A stretch of DNA of 64,000 nucleotides from contig JAAALK010000287.1 in the NCBI GenBank assembly GCA_019279435.1, forward strand, positions 67,397,144-67,461,143, written 5' to 3'. Positions 9,457 through 19,654 of the stretch are shown here, piece by piece (the stretch's first letter is position 1; each line of letters starts with the position of its first letter). This DNA comes from Zizania palustris. Its lineage: Eukaryota; Streptophyta; Magnoliopsida; Poales; Poaceae. The translations under genes and the position numbers were made by a program. Under the pieces are notes generated by a model. The model saw only the letters and a list, made by a program, of their open reading frames with translations, made no database searches and was not told where the DNA came from.

Positions 9457-11916
9457 CTACACATGATAAGAATATCTCGATCGCTCAGTGCTGGGGTGAG
9501 TGAAATAATGAGGAGGCATCCAGCACTGAGTGACACGAGTAGTAGGCACAGTAAAAGTAGACGGTCTACGCACAGGAAAATCAAAATGATGCAAAGTGCG
9601 AGGTCTATCTACATGCTGTGATCGAACAACATGTCGAGGTCTCCTACTCTGACGAGGTACAAAGCTACTCGCCCGGGGTCTAACACCATATGGAACATGG
9701 TGAACACCTCGAGGAGCAAAACCTCTCCGAGAAGCACGAGGAGCCTCGAAAACAGGACGAGAGTAGAACTCAGACTCATGCATACCTAAAGATGGGTAAT
9801 GCATGTCCTGGTAACTCATCGCCTGAGCGTGTCGCTCATCCTTGATGCGATGAAAACAGAACCCAACCAAATGACCCGCCCGCTGACAGTAAGAACAGTG
9901 AAACACTCTCCTAGGGGCACTCTCATGGGTCACAGGAGCAACTCTCACAGGCTCCTTGGGTTTCTGCTGAGTGGTTTTCTTGGGAGGATTTTTCTTGGCA
10001 GGAGGAGTGGTTTTCTTTGGTGGTTGGATAGGCTTTTTAGCTGATGGAGTGTCTAACAGAGCTCTTTCTTTCTCTAAGGTAGTGGGAGAGGTAAAAACAG
10101 TTTTGGTCTTACTGTCTGAAGGTATCCTCTCAAAACCCAAACCTAGAGCTACCCCTGCTCTGTCAGCACACAACTTGGTTTTGGCCAAGAGCAAATCCAT
10201 CCTACCCTTTCCCTCAGTGCATTTATTAACCACGGAAAGAAGGTATTCATTTTCAGTCATGAGGTTCTCAGCTCGCTCTCTAACAGTGCCTAGCTGGTCC
10301 TTAAGGGTAATGCAAGTGTCACAAACAGGTTGCACATCCTTAGAACTACCGGCCCTCTCCAATCTAGCCTCTAAATCATGAACATGTTTATCACGTAAAT
10401 TAATGCTCTCGCGCAATAAAGAACAGTTCATGCAATCAATGACATCATGAGGTCTAGAATCCACCTCCAAAAGCTGCTTCTGTGCAGTCTAAAGCTCAGA
10501 TAGAGTTTGAGCATGAACAGAACGCAACTGAGCAAGCTCACCCATGACAGTGGTACAAGAATCACATTCAGCATCATTAACTTTAGACTTAAGCATGGCA
10601 TATTCAGTGGAAACAGATTCTAGCCTAAGTCTAAGGTCTTTTCTTTCTCTAGCGGCTTGCACAAGTAATCTATCCTGACCAAGAACTACTTCATTCAGCT
10701 CATCTAATTTTATTGAAAGCTGGTCATAGGATAGAGGTACCTCAGATGAGTCAAGCTCATCGCCGCTGTGATCGCTGTCGGCCATGAAGCAAAGGCCGGT
10801 GAAGTCTCGTCCCTTCTTGTCCTTCTTGTCCTCCTTCCTTGGGGACTCCTCCTCCTCATAGCTCGACTCCTCAGTTGAGGAAGTGTCGATGTCGCTGAGA
10901 GCAGCAACAAATGCTCTGGAAGCGGCCTTGGCTACTTTCTTAGCCATCTTGCCGCGCTTGCCCTTCACAAAGGGTTTCCTCTCCTTGTGGTATTTGGGGC
11001 GCTCACTCTCATCTCTCTTCTTGAGTTTTGGGCAATTGGCCTTAATGTGAGAGGTGTCGCCACATTCAAAGCAACCACTAAAACCACTTCTCCTTTGATC
11101 CCGTCTCTCATGGTGAAAACGGGTGAACCTTCTGGCAATGAGAGCAAGCTCATCATCATCCAGAGTGTCCACCTGCTCCTTTGTGACGGAGACCAGGGAG
11201 GACAAAGCAAAACCATCTGCAAGAACACAAGTGCCAGATGTGCTTGGTTCTGCAGTGGTGCCACGGCTAGTGCTAGAAACCAATGCCAATGGCTGTGGCA
11301 AAGAGCTTCTGTGCACAGCAAGAGATGCCTTGGCAATCTCTATGGACTTCAGCTTGCTAAAGAGCTCATCATAGGTCAAAGTGTCATAACCTGCGGACTC
11401 CTCAATGCTGGATATCTTCACTTCCCATATGCTACGGTCAAGAGCATAGAGAAGCTTGATAGCCCTATCATGATCACTGTAAGCAAGCGTCCCATTGGAT
11501 CGCAAGTTACTCACTATCGCATCAAAGCGAGAAAACATGGCATCTATAGATTCACCAGGTGCCTGCACAAACAGCTGGTACTGTTGATTGTATGTGCTTT
11601 GGCGCCTGGCCTTAATCTGTGTAGAGCCCTCATGAAAAATAGTGAGTGTTGTCCAAATCTCCCTAGCAGTCCTAAGGTGTTGCACCCTATCAAACTCACT
11701 CCGGCTCAAACCAATGAACAGTATATTCCTAGCCTTGGAGTTGGCATTATACTGATCTTTTTCTGTTTGAGTAGTGCGAGTATCAGGGATGGAGTATTGT
11801 CAGTCCACAATCTCCCAAATTGCATTTCCTTGGCTTAACAAGTAAGCCTCCATGCGCACCTTCTAGTATGCAAAGTCTGTCCCATCGAACAGAGGAATTT
11901 TACTGCCTCTATCCAT
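9457..11916 (-). pseudogene. Element A gag (decayed)
   Basis: The start is set by the ATG at 11914-11916, about 50 bases inside the PBS, giving an N-terminus beginning MDRGSKIPLFDG. Nonsense codons occur at 11863-11865 and 11800-11802, before the main open stretch from 11709, and again at 10486-10488. The protein carries a CCHC zinc knuckle (CFECGDTSHIKANC), an acidic Ser-rich segment, a long coiled-coil-like region and a second CCHC knuckle (CSYCQRAGHLVGFC), followed by an Arg/His-rich tail. It ends at TAG 9457-9459, a stop also present in element B. Gag would coat the RNA in cytoplasmic virus-like particles. Confidence 0.88.
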
Positions 11917-11966
11917 GTCGCCAACAGATCACAAAACCGGTTAAGGTCAACTGGTGATCTTAACCT

Positions 11967-11978
11967 GCTCTGATACCA
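11967..11978 (-). other. Primer binding site of element A (initiator tRNA-Met)
   Basis: TGGTATCAGAGC on the - strand, two bases inside the 5' LTR. This is the standard plant Copia PBS complementary to the 3' end of initiator tRNA-Met. Confidence 0.92.
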
Positions 11979-11980
11979 AT

Positions 11981-13960
11981 TGTTGGACCGAAAATGGAAA
12001 CCAGAGGGGGGGTGAATGGGAGCTTTTAAAATTTCGGGCTAAAAACAAGCCTTCTGTTTTAATTCTGTCTTCTGCGGAACAGGCTTCGAACACTACCTTC
12101 GAAGGTCTGGTTCGGAGGTGTTTTGATAGCTCCGAACACAGGCTTCACAGGAGCAAAAGTTCGAAGCCAAGAAGACTTCGCTCCGATCACACCCTTCGAA
12201 AATCTACTCTGCTAAGTCCGTGCAGGCTCCGCACACAGGGTGCTTTGAGCAGGCTTCGCACTTCACCCTTCGCAGGAGTGGACAGCCCTCTGAGGACTTC
12301 GACCAAGTACTTGGCAGCAGCAACTGGTGCTGGGCTTCGTACACGAAGGTCTAAAATACACACAAACAGACTTCGCTAAGGGCTTCGACACAAGAAGCAA
12401 AACGGGCTTCGATCAGGGCTTCGCACGAAACACCCTTCGCCTAGACAGGCTTCGGTGCACTACAACTAGCGAGGTATGTAACGCGAGCTCAAGCAAAAAG
12501 CACACAGAAGCAGGGCTTCACCACTTGAACAAGGAACACAGAAAAAATGAACTCTCTGGATGAAATACAACGAAGTGTGTGGTTACAGGAGCTCAACAGT
12601 AAATGCTCAAAGTGTTAAATGTTACCTACCGAGCCCCCATATTTATAGCCCACAGTTCACCCAAAGGAAATGACTACTTTACCCCTAGGGTTTACACTAG
12701 TTTTGTCTCTACAGAACAGAGGGGTACAAAAGGTAGTCCAACTTTATTATGGAGGCTTCTCTGTCAGCTTTGCAGAGGGGACAGCGTCAGCTTTTTGCAG
12801 AGCAGACAGTGTCAGCCTTTGCAGTCTTTGACCTTCTGGAGCCTCCCTTCGCACGCGAGGGTGCGGTAGCTTCGGCGAGAAGCCTTGAGCCTGGTGGCCT
12901 TTGCTTCGCCAAAGATAGCCTCCGATACAGTGACGGTTTTGAGCCGAAGCCGTCAAAGCCCTTGAACCTTCGCACCAACACCTCTGGAGTGGACCACCAC
13001 GGCTTCGCAGCTTCACCCAGCTCGAACTCCGTCAGTCCGTGTACCGAAGCCATGCAGGCCGAAGCACCTCAAGTCACCCTTGCTCCGGAGCTAGCCTCGC
13101 TCCGAAGCCTTCCTCACTCCGAAGCCCCACCTTCGGAGTACCACCCTTCGAAGTCCCTCCTTCGTCCAAGGCCTCCGCACGAAGCATTCCATGAGCCCTT
13201 CGTCGCTGTGTCTCTCCCCGAGCACACTCCTCGACGAGCCTCACCCGGACCATGCCTTCGATGCGCCTCGACTTCTGAGACCTTCGTCGGGCACCTTCGA
13301 ATGTCTCCCTCCGGAGCACACTTCGAATTCCTTGCCTCCGCAGAGGACTTGTTCCAACCAACTCCGAAGTCACTCCATTCGGAGTTCCTTCGAAGTGCCT
13401 CGCCTCCGAGGACTTTGTCTCGGAGTACCTTCACCCGGAGCCACGCTCCGCACTCTCTGCCTTCACCTGGCGCGCCTCGACCTGAGGACCGACCCAGACC
13501 CCTTCGCAGCCACCGTGACGGAGCTCCCCGCTCCCCTGGCATCAAGCCTCCCGCTTGACCCAGGTTCACCTGCTACGAACCTGTCCGTCGCCTCCGAAGT
13601 CCCTGCGCACCACAGACAAGCAGACCAGTGTATCCAGTACTCCGGAGACCTCTCCGGGTTAGCAACCTCCGGCACACACTCCGGTGTACCGCCCAAAGTA
13701 CCGAAGCCTTCGGTACAAGCCCAGTCATCGTGTACTGTCGGACCCCTCCGACAGGCACACTCCGCTGCAACAGCTGCAGCAACCAAACCACCGAACACAC
13801 TTCGGTGAAACCACCTTCGAACACCCTTCGAAGGTACAACCTCCGAAACCCCTCCGGAGGTACCCTCCTCCGAACACCCTTCGGAGGTACCCTTCGAACC
13901 AGAGGGAAAAAACTTGTCAATCACTCATCACAACCACTGAAACCAACCCTTGGTTTCTCA
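11981..13960 (-). repeat. 5' LTR of element A
   Basis: Same boundaries as the 3' LTR (TGAGAAACC...GGTCCAACA on the - strand) with few substitutions by eye and one net 64-bp deletion. The TATA-like motif is at 12640-12648. One stem-loop unit (13814-13834) differs from its 3' LTR counterpart by two changes at paired positions. Confidence 0.92.
12640..12648 (-). promoter_or_regulatory. TATA box of element A 5' LTR
   Basis: CTATAAATA on the - strand at the same place as in the 3' LTR. It would set the start of the genomic transcript about 30 bases downstream, toward lower coordinates. Confidence 0.65.
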
Positions 13961-13965
13961 AAATG
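13961..13965 (+). repeat. Target site duplication of element A, right copy (AAATG)
   Basis: Identical to 3120-3124. Confidence 0.9.
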
Positions 13966-14444
13966 TTATCGACTTACCGTGATTACAACTGTCTCGGTTA
14001 AGTCTGATCTCATAGTTATAGTAATTTAATGACATGAATATGTTGTTTGGCATGCTGAATTTAGTTCTATCGGAGTACAAACATATATGTTATCTATGAT
14101 TTCGTGCTATACTTCATCCGCGTCTAGGAGACACTCATCGGCCGTGATGCACAAGGACACTACCCTATCGATCGATAGTGTGTTTAGCCCGATAGCACGG
14201 GTGTGGTCATCGGTCCTATGGCCGATAGACGCGTTTATTCCTATTTCTTTTATTCTTATCATAGTTGTCGCCTCGATAGACGATCGGCGTTGCTACTAAC
14301 GTTGTTATTTATGATTACTTATTTGTTACTGGGTCAAACTGATTGGCACGCTCAAAAACTTCTTTTTCTTCTAATATTATAGGACCTACAGTGGAGTTAA
14401 GTAGATCTCTTGGGCCACACGTGTGACCAAAGAATACAACAACA
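13966..14444 (+). mobile_element. Family F solo LTR, right part
   Basis: Resumes the LTR broken at 3124. It includes the GGGTCAAACTGATTGGCA and CACACGTGTGACCAAAGAA blocks shared with the other F LTRs and ends ...ATACAACAACA. CCATG follows (14445-14449), nearly matching TCATG before the left end. Confidence 0.75.
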
Positions 14445-14542
14445 CCATGTGATCAGTTTTTTCTCCAAAAATTTCAAGCTTGCCCAATATAATGGATTAT
14501 GTTTTTCTCCATCGTGCAAATATGTTGTTGCCCATCTTCAAG

Positions 14543-14686
14543 GGATAATTTAATTATTTGTCACTCTCTTCATGTGTCAATTAATGGACCATATGTCAGT
14601 GACTCAGGTGACCCCACATGTCAGTGACTCAGAGTGGCAATTTTGTTGCCACTCACATGTTAAGAGTGGCAAATAATTAAATCTCC
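14543..14686. mobile_element. Mutator-like MITE (144 bp)
   Basis: Terminal inverted repeats GGATAATTTAATTATTTG and GGAGATTTAATTATTTG, flanked by a perfect direct repeat CATCTTCAAG at 14533-14542 and 14687-14696. A 9-10 bp duplication is the signature of Mutator-type transposition. The interior contains a duplicated ATGTCAGTGACTCAG segment and no ORF. It lies about 500 bp upstream of the host gene at 15208. Confidence 0.8.
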
Positions 14687-14696
14687 CATCTTCAAG

Positions 14697-15045
14697 AGGA
14701 CGAGGGAAGGGCAACGAAAAGATGCCTGTAGAGAAGTTTTAGTTTTGAATTGGCACACACAAGAAAAGATTGAGTCAAAATTTTTTTCTACAAGTAGAAA
14801 ACAAGATGTTCTAGTTTGATGATTTTGAAATTTTGAAATCTATACTGAAAATCTATTAGAGACTATTTTTATAACAAAAATTTTAAAATTTAAGGATTAA
14901 AAAATGATTAAGAATCTATTGGAGTTGCTCGACATTGCTACTTCCACGAACACCTTACAATTTCCATTATTCACCAACGGAAATAAAGTAATAAAAAAAC
15001 TGCGCCACACCACGAGCACTGTACACGTCCTCTTTCCTTTCCGAT
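14697..15045. other. Intergenic, proximal upstream region of the 15208 gene
   Basis: AT-rich, with no ORF or repeat recognised. It becomes GC-rich from about 15000 as the promoter is approached. Confidence 0.5.
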
Positions 15046-15052
15046 TATAAAA
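15046..15052 (+). promoter_or_regulatory. Putative TATA box of the PNRC-like gene
   Basis: TATAAAA about 160 bp before the ATG at 15208. It is preceded by GC-rich sequence and followed by a CT-rich leader typical of grass 5' UTRs. The in-frame ATG at 15061 lies too close to this box to be in the transcript. Confidence 0.5.
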
Positions 15053-15207
15053 GATGCCTTTTGCGTGCCATTCGTTGTCCTCCCCTCCCCTCAAAATCCC
15101 AATCTCTTCCGCTCCGGCTAGGGTTAGGTCTCGCGGCGGTAACCGCACCGCTCCCTCTTCGTCCCATTTCTCTTCTCTATAAATCTTGTCGTTTCTGGTT
15201 CTCTACC

Positions 15208-16759
15208 ATGGCCACGGCGGTGCTCAGAAGTCAGATCCCATGACGCGCTCAACAACCGGATGCATCTGGACGCGTTTAGCGCGTCCCCGTCGAAGCACCG
15301 ACGGCGGCGGCAGACCAGGACGGCGGCTTCGGCGTCACCGCCGCATAAGATGCCGGCAGTAACTTCACCGCCGGCGAGGGTAGCGTCACCGTCCCTTAAG
15401 GCGGCTTCCCAGGGCCGCTCGGCTCCGGCGATACCGGCCCGCAAGCATTCTTCCCCGACGAAGGAGGTCCCCAAGCAACGGCTTGTGATGGATGAAGTCA
15501 GGATACTCAGGCGCGGCGAGGAGCCGCCGGCGCCTTCGCCTCCTCCGGTTCCTGTTGTGGCGCAAGCCGCGCCGGCTGACCGGCGGGTTCCCCGCGGCAC
15601 GGGCCGCATCGTGCCGACGAAGATCAGGTCCATCGCCGCCGCAGCAGGCTACGCTGGCCCTGCTTTCTCCTCCGCGTCGCCGGAGCCCAGTTCCCTCCCC
15701 TATCCCGTCTTCATCCGGCGCGCGGAGGCCGAGGCAACTCGCGGCCTCCGCTGCCTCCTCCGCATCGGTGAGCTCACTTGATTGCCGGAATTGTGCGAGC
15801 CGTGCACGCTCCCCCCCCCCCCCCCCCCCCCCCCCCCTCTTCACCCTCCTGCCTCGTCTCATTTCATCTCATCTCTGATCTCTCTCTCCCATGAAGAACT
15901 AGACGAAGAAAAGCTGGTCCCTTGTATGTTGGGTTCGATCCGATCGAAAGCTTGTCCGGGTCAGATCCCGGCGACGTTCCGACCAAACTCCTCCGGTATT
16001 TTTTTCAGAGGAAGGATTTGGGGGAACGGCCGGCCGGTGGTTGGATTTGGTGGTGGTTAGGTTGGAAGTTTCGTGGTTTATTGGGCTTGCTTCTATGCGC
16101 TCTGCACGTAGACTTAGGTTGATTACTGTTTCGTTTTAGATGATGTTTGGTTCGGCAAGCACAGCAGCAGTAGAAATGTTAATGGTTCCAGGTTTGGTTA
16201 GCTGAATAATTTAAAGGTTATTTGTTGGGTGTTACTGTGGATTGTGGCGTCAGGTGAACCTAATTACTAAGTTAGGTATTATGTGCAGTGTCATATATAA
16301 GATGTACTACGTCTTATCGAGTAATAAATTACCGTGTATCACGTCATCGTAGCATGTTTTTCAAAACCGGCACCAGTCTGGTATATTGGACGGCGGCCGG
16401 CCTACTTTCAGACCTCACCGGCGACGCGGGCTTTCGGACCTGGCAGGCAGAGCGCGTCTTCTTGTTTTGTAACATCTTGCTGTGGTATCTCTGCTGAAGT
16501 CTCGAATATGCTTTGTATTGTAATAAAGAAATTGTTATTACTTAATTATTACATGTTTTGGTTCTTGATGAGGTACAATCTTTCAATAAAGTTACGCAGT
16601 GTTTTCGTTTTTATTAGGCTTGGCAACTTTGTCTGTTATGAACATTTGATCCGTCAAACTTGCTACTGTGGTAATCACCTTGCAATTTCAGATGATACAT
16701 CTACCAAGCAAACATCTGAATCCAAAATCACTTCTGAACAATTACTCCATCTGATCTGA
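15208..16759 (+). CDS. Two-exon host gene: basic, proline-rich protein with PNRC-like motif; apparent frameshift near the start
   Basis: Exon 1 ends at 15767 (ATCG|GTGAGC) and exon 2 runs 16692-16759 after TTTCAG. The join is in phase and adds the 22-residue tail DDTSTKQTSE...HLLI-type to TGA 16757-16759. From the ATG at 15260 the product is 191 aa. The better-placed ATG at 15208 (ACC ATG GCC context) reads MATAVLRSQIP and stops; the CCC at 15237-15239 has one base too many to join the main frame. So either 15260 is used, or this allele is broken or misread. The protein is Arg/Ser/Pro/Ala-rich with a basic RRRR stretch. It has a conserved-looking centre (VMDEVRILRRGEE; GRIVPTKIRS) and a motif YAGPAFSSASPEPSSLPYP, close to the PNRC SP-x-P-S-x-LP-x-P motif that binds the decapping factor DCP1. 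An mRNA-decay role is inference only. Both the exon structure and codon bias support a real gene. Confidence 0.7.
15811..15837 (+). repeat. Poly(C) tract, 27 bases, in intron 1
   Basis: An uninterrupted run of 27 C about 43 bp inside the intron of the PNRC-like gene. It is length-unstable by nature and its count may be affected by assembly. Confidence 0.9.
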
Positions 16760-17257
16760 GCTTTAGGTCGCATGTGTGTTTTGTCAGAATTTTTCACCCG
16801 GCGGGTCACGAAAATCTAGCAAACAGCTTAACGCAGGAAGCAATAGATCGACCAATCTGAACTTTTAAAATTGAACATAACTGTAAATTTACTTAAAATT
16901 AGAAATAACTATAAACTTACATAATAATTACCTAATATGCCATATATAAGTGGAACTTCCTGTGACTACTAAATCGTTTTAGCATTACAACTGTTTTTCA
17001 AACATATGCCGTTTTATGTTTTTTCAATTATAAGTTATTTTAGGACTTTCAATTATTTTTAGACATTAGCTGTTTTATCTTTCCTACATGTTAGTTGTGT
17101 TACAAGTGTTAGTCATTTCCATATTTTCTTCCATTTCATTTTTATCAAATAAATGTTACTTGCCTTATAAATAAATAACTCATTTTTTAAATAGAATAAA
17201 TAAGAAAAAACTTTGATTTGATTTCTTAATTCTTATACGTAAATATAAAGTGATATT
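16760..17257. other. 3' flank of the PNRC-like gene and intergenic AT-rich DNA
   Basis: Likely begins with the 3' UTR. No clear polyadenylation signal was identified after the stop, although AATAAA occurs inside the intron near 16520 and 16585. No ORF or named repeat was recognised. Confidence 0.4.
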
Positions 17258-18224
17258 GTTGATGATATGACCTCAGATATCCCGTGGAAGTCTTTAAGTG
17301 GGTTAGACTAGACACGAGCCTAGTTCGTCCGATAATCCGATACAATTAAAGATGTTGAGATAAATATGTAAGATATTATTGTAAATAGTAGATAAGCAGA
17401 GTTCAATTTTAATCTCTAGATTATATAAAACCGACTCGGGATAAGATTATCTATATGTAATCCTCCCCGACGAGGGGCGAGGGATCCTCTAGAGGCATCT
17501 AGCATTCACATCCAACTTTAGATACAACCTTATCTTTCAATGCTTACTTACAATCTTACATGCATGGTGCTTTAGCTTTTACATTCAATCTACAAATATA
17601 TTATACATGAGATAAGATTATTATCCACTAAGAGGAGTCCTGAACCTGTTAAACCTATTGGCTTATTATTTAAGTCGAACATTAGGTCTAGAATCCAACG
17701 CTTATCCCTACCATACAAATTAACGTCGAATATACCATTGTCGGTGGATTAATCGGTTGAACACTAACAATTAATAGGTCAGGTAGATCATTGTGATTCA
17801 ACCAAAGGCTTTATGTCAATCATCTACAACTTCAATGTCATTATTCCCATCGACTTTGTCTTTGTCTTTAGGAGCCTTATTTTCAACGTCACAAGTTAAG
17901 TACTCATGCTTATTATTTAATAAAATTATTTGTCTTATTTAACTCTAGTGTCGTTAATGACATCATCGCCAATCGATTTCTTGAGTGGCTATAGAACTAA
18001 GTCATGCCCAATGTCCACAATCTGCTCTAGAGTTGCCACTTCGCTAGTCGATTTCGCACCTCACAATAGCCACTCGAGTGCCTATGGTAGTTAAGGCATG
18101 CCTAGTGCTCCATGATCCGCTTTGGCAACTATGTTGGTCATCTTACGAACCATTTTGGACTAGTTCTTTTGCCAACTGATGGTCTAGTCTATGATCTGCT
18201 CTAGACTATGGGGGTCATCTTACT

Positions 18225-18459
18225 GGGAGCGGATCCTCTACAGTCGAAGGGTTGACTGCAGAGGGTAGTCGGGCTTCGCAGCCGTCCGATCTTGATCGGA
18301 CAGTGCGAAGCCCCCTCTCTCTCTCTCCGAAGCCTCCTGTAAAGTGGGTCCCACCGGTGCGAAGCCCCCCTCGCACGGCCGTCTGATTGAAATCGGACGG
18401 CGCTGAGGGGCTGACTGCACTCTGCAGTCGGCGAGGCCGACTGTAGAGGATCTCAAGTC
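18225..18459. mobile_element. Mutator-like MITE (235 bp)
   Basis: Ends GGGAGCGGATCCTCTACAGTC and (reverse complement) GACTTGAGATCCTCTACAGTC, flanked by a perfect 9-bp direct repeat CATCTTACT at 18216-18224 and 18460-18468. The interior holds a second inverted arm (GACTGCAGAG...CTCTGCAGTC) and GCGAAGCCCCC repeats. No transposase is present. Confidence 0.75.
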
Positions 18460-18655
18460 CATCTTACTACTACAACACTCGAGGGCTCCACTCTTGTCAT
18501 ATACTTTTAAATTTACAATTATATGTTATGAGATCTACGAATATTTCATTAAGACTCTGGAAAGATAAACATAATAAATATTCTTGCATTACTCCTATAT
18601 ATATTCTATATGACTTCTTTGCACTATTAGAAATCTCTAAGACAACACGATAACA

Positions 18656-18742
18656 TTTGGTGCCACCTTTGTGGCATTCGACACCACCTCTATGGCACTT
18701 GGTGCCACCTTTGTAGCACCCGACGCCCTCTCCATAGCACTT
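18656..18742 (+). repeat. Imperfect 21-22 bp tandem repeat, four units
   Basis: Four successive units of the type TTGGTGCCACCTTTGTGGCA / TTCGACACCACCTCTATGGCA, alternating between two versions. No function is apparent. Confidence 0.6.
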
Positions 18743-19166
18743 AGTACATTAATATAGATATGTTACGTTGAGATATACCAAAAAAGAGATCCTTAAAATA
18801 GGAAATAACCTAAGATAAGGGCGAGGATGTCCTTATAATTAGAAAATAGATTTAAAATAAGACACTATCCGATTGCAATCTTCTAATAATAATAATTAAT
18901 TAGGTATATGATTCCCTACCTATAACCTTGCTCCCCATACTATATAAGGGAGTGCGAGGGGGTCCCTTTGAAAAAGGCAACCACGTAACCATAGATATCC
19001 ATATCTACATCTATACATTTAATCTAAAATATACTACACAAGACGTATGATTGTTATTATCTGAAAGATCTAATCTTGTCAATCATCTAGACTTAAATCT
19101 AACACGTATCCTTACTATACACTCACCACCAATAATACATGATCGGTGGACTAATTGATAAAACAA

Positions 19167-19215
19167 ACACACACACACATATATGTATATATATGTATGT
19201 ATATGTATACATACT
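19167..19215. repeat. CA/TA/TG microsatellite
   Basis: An ACACACACACACATATATGTATATATATGTATG-type dinucleotide tract. Confidence 0.85.
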
Positions 19216-19654
19216 AGTACCGTACCCGTGCTACGCAACATTGAATAAAAAACAATTATAAAATAGTACAATTATAAAATAGAGGTGGCCGATGGTGAGC
19301 GAGAGTTGTGAGGACGGTTCAGGACTAAGGCAGTGATGGCGATCCGATGATCGGGGATCCGATTGGAGCAGTGGCTGGGGACAAAGAGAGAACGATGGAC
19401 TCGAAAGAGTCGACAACAAGGACGGATGTGGATACTGACGATGAGGGCGGGTGGTGGCAAAGCAAAAACGCAAACGTGGGCTCGGGTTCGCGAGGCTAGG
19501 GCTAGAATTGATGGCGATATTTGGCCATGGATACCATATTTTATAGGGAGGCACCAGAGAAGAAAAGGGCAGATATAGAAGGGGATTCTGAGACTTCTAA
19601 AAATAATATTATGCCATGAATACATTTTCTATTTATTTATTATTTATATATAAA
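19216..19654. other. Intergenic spacer before element F1
   Basis: GC-richer than its surroundings, with no gene convincingly supported. ORFs on both strands overlap heavily and show no recognisable domain. Confidence 0.4.

Larger units (their letters stand above)
3125..13960 (-). mobile_element. Element A: complete-structure Copia retrotransposon (SIRE/Maximus lineage), non-functional
   Basis: A 10.8-kb element on the - strand. It has two LTRs of 2044 and 1980 bp, a PBS for initiator tRNA-Met, a polypurine tract, and gag-protease-integrase-RT-RNase H in Copia order. It also has a long non-coding stretch between RNase H and the 3' LTR, as in maize Opie/Ji-type elements. A perfect AAATG duplication flanks it. 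The whole polyprotein lies in one frame but contains at least six premature stops, and the protease Asp-Ser-Gly has become Asp-Ser-Ser. It sits inside a family F LTR and is therefore younger than that LTR. Confidence 0.93.
17258..19170. mobile_element. Degenerate LTR-like repeat pair (old retroelement relic)
   Basis: Two stretches, about 17258-17770 and 18750-19165, share the same plan. Each has TATA-like TATATAA(A/G), a GAGGGGG or CCGACGAGG run, TACATTCAATCTA/CATTTAATCTA, CTTATCCxTACxATACA and finally TCGGTGGA(T/C)TAAT(C/T)G. This looks like two diverged LTRs around about 1 kb of non-coding sequence, itself broken by a MITE. No coding domain is left and the boundaries are approximate. Confidence 0.35.

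Noticed and set aside
15061..15243. ORF in frame with the ATG at 15208, giving a longer N-terminus
   Set aside because: Starts only about 10 bp after the putative TATA box and would have no leader; it also stops at the same frame break.
19205..19232. ACTAGTACCGTACCCGTGCTACGCA as the end of a known transposon
   Set aside because: It resembles a motif frequent at grass repeat ends, but no partner end or target duplication could be found.
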